NCBI GenBank assembly: GCA_030123645.1
Contig: JASJYE010000051.1
Location: 1-10,987 of the forward strand
Reading direction: 5' to 3'
From: Candidatus Hydrogenedentota bacterium
Lineage (GTDB): Bacteria; Hydrogenedentota; Hydrogenedentia; Hydrogenedentales; GCA-2746185
DNA: 10,987 nt
Part shown: piece after piece, positions 7,497-10,987 of the stretch
How the letters are laid out: each line of letters begins with the position of its first letter
Numbering within the stretch: the stretch's first letter is position 1
Notes under the pieces: model-generated
What the model was told of the DNA's origin: nothing
Seen by the model: only the letters and a program-made list of their open reading frames with translations
Databases searched by the model: none
Translations under genes and position numbers: made by a program

Positions 7497-7522
7497 CCGG
7501 TTGTACAGTAGAGTGCGCGAAC

Positions 7523-7553
7523 CGGAAGCTCTGACTGGGCTTCCGTTTTTTTT
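7523..7553 (+). terminator. Intrinsic terminator after the DUF1326 gene
   Basis: A perfect 7-bp stem CGGAAGC/GCTTCCG (7523-7529 with 7539-7545) and a 9-base loop are followed at once by eight T (7546-7553). It lies 26 bases after the stop at 7496 and probably ends transcripts of the DUF1326 gene and perhaps of the genes upstream. Confidence 0.88.
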
Positions 7554-7734
7554 GTTGACTGAGTGAGCTGTGAATTCGAAGCTGTGCCGTTTGCGGCCTA
7601 CTCTTAAGATTGGCGTGGCTTCCTCGAGGACGTAAATATACGGACCTCGAATTCGTCTTTATTGTGTGGGCAGGCCCTTGTTCTGTGTCTTGCAAGGCGC
7701 CGTGGCCGTGGAGCAGGTAGGAGTCCCGGAAACA

Positions 7735-8427
7735 ATGCGCAGGACCCTCATAATAGTTTGTGTGTCCCTGGCGGCCGCGCCATGGTGGTACGGCCGAAGT
7801 TACGCGGACGGCGATTTTGCGTTAAAGGTCGAGGATAAACCGCCGCCGGAAGTTATCACCGCGGACGTGCGGGAAAAGATCGCGCCGAAGGCGTATCAGG
7901 TATCCGGGGCGGACGGCCTGTTCTTCGAGTTCTGGTTTGTGCCGGAGTTGACCTTGAGCGAGATTGGCGAGACGACTAAGAAGACCTTGGACAACGTGGT
8001 GGAGATTTCTCTTCTGGGGGCGATGATTGTTCACCAAGAGGACCACCACGATTTCCGGGACGACCCCATCGACCCGGGCACGTACGTGCTGCGCATGGCG
8101 CTTCAGCCTCAGGATGGCGACCACCTGGGAACGTCTCCCTTCGATACCTATGCGATCCTCGTGCCCTATGACACGGACGACGAATTGAAGGAATACGCGG
8201 ATCACGATTTCATGGTGGAGCTGGCCAGCGAGGACACGGTGGCCGAGCATCCGGCCATCCTCGCGTTGCAACCGATGAACAGCGGCGAAGGAGAATTCCC
8301 GCGGCTGCACGCGGACGAGGAAGAGGAATGGTATTCCTTCTGCATGAAATTCCCGGCGAAGGCCGGCGCTGATTCCACGTTGCTGCCCATTCTTGTCGTG
8401 TTCGATGGAATTGGCGATATCGAGTAA
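7735..8427 (+). CDS. Secreted conserved hypothetical protein
   Basis: With the start at 7735 the product is 230 residues and opens with MRRTLIIVCVSLAAAP, a good signal peptide (cleavage probably near SYADG). An upstream in-frame ATG at 7666 would add 23 residues before the signal and is therefore disfavoured; AGGAG (7719-7723) lies 11 bases before 7735. The mature part is acidic, with GLFFEFWFVPEL, then a segment PGTYVLRMALQPQDGDHLGT and a FDTYAILVPYDTDDELK stretch, predicted as mostly beta-strand. The Pro-Gly-Thr-Tyr and QPQDGDH motifs look like a secreted orphan family I associate with planctomycete-like genomes. I know no function. It stands alone between a terminator and a gene-poor region. 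Confidence 0.75.
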   Translation: MRRTLIIVCVSLAAAPWWYGRSYADGDFALKVEDKPPPEVITADVREKIAPKAYQVSGADGLFFEFWFVPELTLSEIGETTKKTLDNVVEISLLGAMIVHQEDHHDFRDDPIDPGTYVLRMALQPQDGDHLGTSPFDTYAILVPYDTDDELKEYADHDFMVELASEDTVAEHPAILALQPMNSGEGEFPRLHADEEEEWYSFCMKFPAKAGADSTLLPILVVFDGIGDIE

Positions 8428-8432
8428 GGGCG

Positions 8433-8669
8433 TTGCCGCGCCGAATGTCCGCTTCGCTCGGCGGCCACGGCGGGTATAATGGCCTGCGGGCGAAGGTCGT
8501 GCGGCCTACGGGTGAAGGCATCGGTTATCTTCGGACCTTCGGGCGGCCGTGTGCGGTGGTATTGAGCGCAATCATTCTTTTAATTGGCTACATCATTGCC
8601 GCTTTCGATGAAGAAAAGCGCGCGCTTCATCACCGGATCTGCGATACGCGGGCCGTGTGCGCGAGCTAA
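8433..8669 (+). CDS. Possible small single-pass membrane protein
   Basis: This open frame of 78 codons is uncertain. Its middle holds one convincing transmembrane helix, CAVVLSAIILLIGYIIAAF, followed by a charged DEEKRALHHR segment and a tail with two cysteines. A perfect TATAAT at 8475-8480 lies inside the 5' part. If it is a real -10 box the translation start may be the GTG at 8499 (56 residues) and not the ATG at 8433. No good -35 box or Shine-Dalgarno sequence is seen for either start, and no family is recognised. Confidence 0.3.
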   Translation: MPRRMSASLGGHGGYNGLRAKVVRPTGEGIGYLRTFGRPCAVVLSAIILLIGYIIAAFDEEKRALHHRICDTRAVCAS

Positions 8670-8692
8670 GGCAGTCACTCAGGCTTTCACTC

Positions 8693-8715
8693 AGGCGCCC
8701 CCCGCTAAAGCGCCT
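8693..8715 (+). terminator. GC-rich hairpin, weak terminator candidate
   Basis: AGGCGC (8693-8698) pairs with GCGCCT (8710-8715) across an 11-base loop. It follows a direct repeat TCACTCAGGC (8675-8684 and 8687-8696, period 12). There is no T tract, so an intrinsic terminator is doubtful; it may only mark the end of the short frame before it. Confidence 0.25.
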
Positions 8716-8777
8716 TAAGTTTAGATGGATACGTTTTGCGCGTTGCGGTACGAGGCCGGCAAGGAAAAGGAAGTCAT

Positions 8778-8858
8778 GGGTGGCACCGTCAAGCACCGCT
8801 TGGGGGTGTATGGTGCTGACTTCGAATGCACCCCCAAACGAGTTTGGCGGTGGCACCC
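8778..8858. repeat. Imperfect palindromic element (REP/MITE-like)
   Basis: Outer arms GGGTGGCACC (8778-8787) and GGTGGCACCC (8849-8858) pair with one mismatch. Inner arms TTGGGGGTG (8800-8808) and CACCCCCAA (8829-8837) pair perfectly around a 20-base loop. The element can fold into a long two-part cruciform or RNA hairpin. It lies between genes and overlaps only short doubtful ORFs. This design is typical of dispersed intergenic palindromes; copy number in this genome is unknown. Confidence 0.55.
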
Positions 8859-8924
8859 GTGCAGTAGCAGCAAACGGACCGGTATAAACTTACAGTGCTC
8901 TAGCAACGATTGCGGGGCATGTGT

Positions 8925-9233
8925 TCAATGTTGCGCGGCGTCTGCGTCACACCCTTCAATGATGGCTGCGATTCTCTCAGAGGAAATGTGACCGGGGTCG
9001 CCCTCCTTTAGGCCTGCCGCCCAAGGAGAGATGTACTTTCCTTCCTTTAATCGCTGTACTCGCGTGTCTTCCGTGAGGACAGCAAGATCCGCCGCTAGGA
9101 TGCCTTGCGTAGTGTGCCACTCCTCATCCGACTGCATGCCTGAGAGCGCCCCTTCTTCGAATAGCCGCCGCACTGAGGCTTCCTGGACCTTGAGGATTCG
9201 TGCCACGTCCGATTGGTTCAACGTGTCCCCCAT
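8925..9233 (-). CDS. Small helix-turn-helix DNA-binding protein
   Basis: The 102-residue protein starts with MGDTLNQSDVARILKVQEAS then VRRLFEEGAL, the pattern of a MerR-like winged helix-turn-helix as in excisionase/AlpA-type and helix_turn_helix_17 proteins (residues about 5-50). The rest is charged, contains ISPWAAGLKEGDPGHISSER (69-88) and ends in a poorly conserved tail. It would bind DNA as a local regulator or directionality factor. The ATG at 9233 is preceded on its strand by a purine-rich GGGGGAT. It lies 40 bases after the selenoprotein gene on the same strand and may be cotranscribed with it. Its closeness to a tRNA att scar makes a link to the integrated element possible, but the orientation of that scar places the element on the other side. 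Confidence 0.7.
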   Translation of the reverse strand: MGDTLNQSDVARILKVQEASVRRLFEEGALSGMQSDEEWHTTQGILAADLAVLTEDTRVQRLKEGKYISPWAAGLKEGDPGHISSERIAAIIEGCDADAAQH

Positions 9234-9273
9234 CGCCTATATCCCCCTTTCACTGTCGCGGACCTATTCTACC

Positions 9274-10419
9274 CTATTGCGTTCCCGGGGCGATATAGGG
9301 GGCAAGGGGCAGCCCGGCTTCCTGCAGCTTCTTCCGCACGTCCTTGAGCAACTTGCCCGAAGCGGTCTGGCGAAAGAACCACGATTCCGCCGCGCGGGCG
9401 CCGGGAACGTGCTCCGACAGTGCGGCGGCGGCCTCTTCGTAATAGCTCATGATGTCTTTGCTCGCTTCGAGCAAATTGTTGTCGGGAATGCCTGCTTCGG
9501 TCCATTCAGTGCCGTCGAGAATCTTCACGAAGGACGCAACAAGGTCCGGCACGCCGTCCGCCTCGGCGAGTCGTCCGACGTTGGTGCGGCCATACTCGGC
9601 GAGCGCGCGGTTGTAGGCAGGCCGAAGCGCCTTCGCCTCGTCCACGGCCTCGGGCAAGGAGGTGTCGACTCGCGGGGGCACGGGACACGAAAGCGGCGCG
9701 TCGCTTTCGTCCGTGATTTCCTCGGGAAAATCGACAAGCACGGGACCTTGGGATTCGTCTAAAAGGGCAAAGGCCGCGTCGAGTACGCGGCGCTGAAACG
9801 CCGGGTCGCATGGCTTGCCCAGCGGACGGCCCATCGGAAACTCGCAATGGAGTGCGCGGGGTATCTTGGAGCGCTCTGCGAAGGGCCGCACATTGGAAAG
9901 CGCCACCGTGGCGAGTCCCTCGGCTTCGAAGACATGGGCGAGCACACCGACGGTGCGCGTGCAAAGAGGTCAGATGGGCGTCAGCAGGACCACGTCGGCG
10001 CCGTCCTCTTTCAGAAGCTTCGCCACGGCGGGCGCCGTGTCCTTGCGGATGGTCGTCATGTTCCCGTCCTGAGCGCCCATAAAGGTAACGTGGCGCGGGG
10101 CGACGCGGCCAATCACGCCTTCTTCAGCCATTTCCTTGAGGCGATCGACGGGGAATACGACGTTGATATCGGCGACGAAACCTGAACGGTCGAAATTGGG
10201 GCTGAGATGGCCGAGCTGAATATCCTCTGCATCGGTGTCAAATACACGGTAATTCGGATCGCGCGGGGTCCAGCCCGCGTCACCCTTCTGGCGCAGGCCG
10301 GCCGTCGTGACGATGGCCACGGTCGCTTCGCTCAGCTTCGGGGGGGTAACGAAGGCTGGGTCCTCGAAGTCCGGGACCGGCATGTCGCCAACATTTGCGC
10401 GTATGATTTCGTCTGCCAT
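9274..10419 (-). CDS. GrdB/PrdB-family selenoprotein with in-frame UGA read as selenocysteine
   Basis: Two same-frame segments separated only by one TGA (9972-9970) form one 381-residue protein of the glycine/sarcosine/betaine reductase selenoprotein B family. Before the TGA are DPNYRVFD (54-61), a HLSPNFDRSG stretch (71-80), DINVVFPVDRL (84-94) and GADVVLLTPI (140-149). After it come PLCTRT (151-156), AHVFEAEG and PMGRPLGKPCDPAFQRR. The result is U150-P-L-C153-T-R, which aligns with the UGTCTR redox site of GrdB; homologues with Cys at this place are also known. A hairpin suitable as SECIS lies just downstream. The start at 10419 (MADEII) has GAGG eight bases upstream. No grdA, grdE or thioredoxin genes lie nearby, so true glycine reduction is not indicated; a thiol/selenol reductase role is inferred. 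A nonsense mutation or sequencing error is the alternative. Confidence 0.85.
9942..9958 (-). promoter_or_regulatory. Candidate bacterial SECIS hairpin
   Basis: In the mRNA, GCGCACC (9958-9952) pairs with GGTGTGC (9948-9942), giving seven pairs with one G-U, around the loop GUC (9951-9949). It starts 11 bases after the UGA, placing the apical loop 18 bases downstream. Bacterial SECIS elements are small coding-region hairpins at about this distance with a G in the first loop positions, as seen here. No conserved primary sequence is expected, so this rests on geometry. Confidence 0.6.
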
Positions 10420-10449
10420 GTGTGCATCCTCTTGTTGGAAAAGTAGTGT

Positions 10450-10507
10450 TGGTGCCGGAGGTGGGACTCGAACCCACACGGTGTTGCCACCACTGGATTT
10501 TGAGTCC
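10450..10507 (-). tRNA. 3' half of tRNA-Leu (anticodon CAA), probable att site
   Basis: On the minus strand the sequence reads as the 3' part of a tRNA: anticodon loop CTCAAAA (10504-10498), 3' anticodon stem TCCAG, a long variable arm with stem GGTG-GCAA-CACC typical of class II tRNA-Leu, a perfect T arm GTGGG-TTCGAGT-CCCAC (10477-10461), and acceptor strand CTCCGGC followed by A and an encoded CCA (10452-10450). The 5' half is missing: there is no GCCGGAG acceptor strand and no D arm upstream, and the 5' side of the anticodon stem is imperfect (TCGGA). It is therefore not a functional tRNA but fits the duplicated 3' end left by tyrosine-recombinase integration. It lies 31 bases before the selenoprotein start. 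Confidence 0.8.
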
Positions 10508-10510
10508 GAA

Positions 10511-10901
10511 GATTAAGCATCGGCCACAATACTCTTCAGCACTCCACAACACAAACACCGGACGATTCGGTGAACGGTAGTGCTGCCGAGTGCGGTGACA
10601 TGCGGTGAATCGTTGAGTGAGTTGTGCCACCAGTGTGCCATGAAGCTACGATGTCATGATTGCACTCCCCCCGAAATCAGCAACCCATGACGAAGCACGA
10701 CAGCCTGCCCTGGGTTTAAGCTCGAAACTCGGCTGTCCGTCCAGTGGTAGCGCACTCGCGCCTTTGTATCACATAACCCGTGGCCCGTGCCCGCCAGCCT
10801 TTGCCCCGCCGCCAGGCCCAGCCACGCCACCCAGAAAGCACAACGAAGGGGGTCAAAGGCCGGAAAAACGCTCGGAAAACAATAATTAAGTATTGTGTCC
10901 C
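10511..10901. other. Gene-free stretch beside the tRNA scar
   Basis: No convincing gene is seen on either strand; open frames here lack motifs and ribosome binding sites. It holds short repeats near the tRNA fragment: CGGTGA at 10568, TGCGGTGA at 10591 and again at 10601 (period 10), and TGTGCCA twice near 10624-10640. A hairpin ACAATA/TATTGT (10879-10884 with 10891-10896) lies near its right end. By the orientation of the tRNA fragment this should be the inner end of an integrated element, where recombinase arm-type sites would be expected. Confidence 0.4.
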
Positions 10902-10934
10902 CAGAATTTGTGCAGAATTTGTCCAGAATTTATG
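10902..10934. repeat. Three tandem 11-bp repeats
   Basis: The unit CAGAATTTGTG occurs three times in tandem (10902-10912, 10913-10923, 10924-10934); the second ends in C and the third reads CAGAATTTATG. The 11-base period is about one helical turn, so a protein could bind all copies on one face. It lies just after the ACAATA/TATTGT hairpin in an AT-richer stretch. Confidence 0.6.
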
Positions 10935-10987
10935 TGCGTAGAATGAAATCTGCACCCTTTGATATTACATGGTGGGCGCAATTGGTT

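Noticed and set aside
8725..8991. 88-codon plus frame with many cysteines
   Set aside because: It runs across the palindromic element and into the antisense of the helix-turn-helix gene; the cysteines come from repeat and antisense sequence.
9236..9303. CTATATCCCCC and GATATAGGGGG near the end of the selenoprotein gene
   Set aside because: They are mirror-related, not reverse complements beyond six bases, so no hairpin forms.
9031..9762. 243-codon plus frame
   Set aside because: Antisense to the helix-turn-helix and selenoprotein genes, with low-complexity composition.
9274..10419. Reading the UGA-split gene as a plain pseudogene
   Set aside because: Both halves are intact, in one frame, with the stop exactly at the family's selenocysteine site and a hairpin after it; decay would rarely give this.
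10307..10516. Plus frame ending GGGTRTHTVLPPLDFESED
   Set aside because: This is the well-known antisense translation of a tRNA 3' end, here of the tRNA-Leu fragment.
10725..10765. tRNA-like text CCAGTGGTAGCGCA resembling a D arm
   Set aside because: No T arm, anticodon stem or acceptor strands can be built around it.
1..10987. CRISPR array, rRNA genes or phage structural genes
   Set aside because: No regularly spaced repeats of CRISPR length, no rRNA-like sequence and no phage protein motifs were seen.

Overview
The window is a moderately GC-rich bacterial chromosome segment, probably from an uncultured environmental lineage. Secreted HEAT-repeat and DUF1326 proteins, a small Cys-rich orphan and a secreted orphan family recall Planctomycetota or Hydrogenedentota, but this is an impression from protein style, not a proven placement. 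Several genes have strong Shine-Dalgarno sites. No plasmid, phage structural or CRISPR genes are visible.

Layout. 22-1419 (+) encodes a secreted HEAT-repeat protein. 1430-1711 (+) encodes an acylphosphatase whose 3' end overlaps the convergent 3' end of a MocA-like molybdenum-cofactor cytidylyltransferase (1682-2317, -). Upstream of mocA, and joined to it by an ATGA overlap, is a very short, apparently degraded XdhC/CoxI-like reading frame (2314-2511, -). Across a 247-bp divergent intergenic region, which holds a palindrome and a 20-bp tandem repeat, lies a tight three-gene operon (2759-6491, +). It encodes a Tat-exported 2x[2Fe-2S] subunit, a molybdopterin-binding subunit and an FAD subunit of a xanthine dehydrogenase-family (PaoABC/YagTSR-like) hydroxylase. 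MocA, and XdhC if functional, would supply and insert a cytosine-dinucleotide form of the cofactor before the complex is exported by Tat. The FAD subunit has the insert that carries a [4Fe-4S] cluster in PaoB but keeps only one cysteine.

6562-8427 (+) carries a small Cys-rich protein, a secreted DUF1326 protein followed by a clear intrinsic terminator, and a secreted orphan protein. 8428-8924 holds only a doubtful one-pass membrane ORF and an imperfect palindromic repeat.

8925-10419 (-) is the most notable part. A GrdB/PrdB-family gene is interrupted by one in-frame UGA, exactly where the family has its U-x-x-C redox site, and a hairpin suited to a bacterial SECIS starts 11 nt downstream. 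I read it as one 381-residue selenoprotein, not two ORFs. A small helix-turn-helix gene follows it. Just upstream lies the 3' half of a tRNA-Leu(CAA) gene, from anticodon loop to CCA, without its 5' half. This is the usual scar of a tyrosine-recombinase element. By its orientation the element should lie to the right, in the gene-free 10511-10987 stretch and beyond the window.
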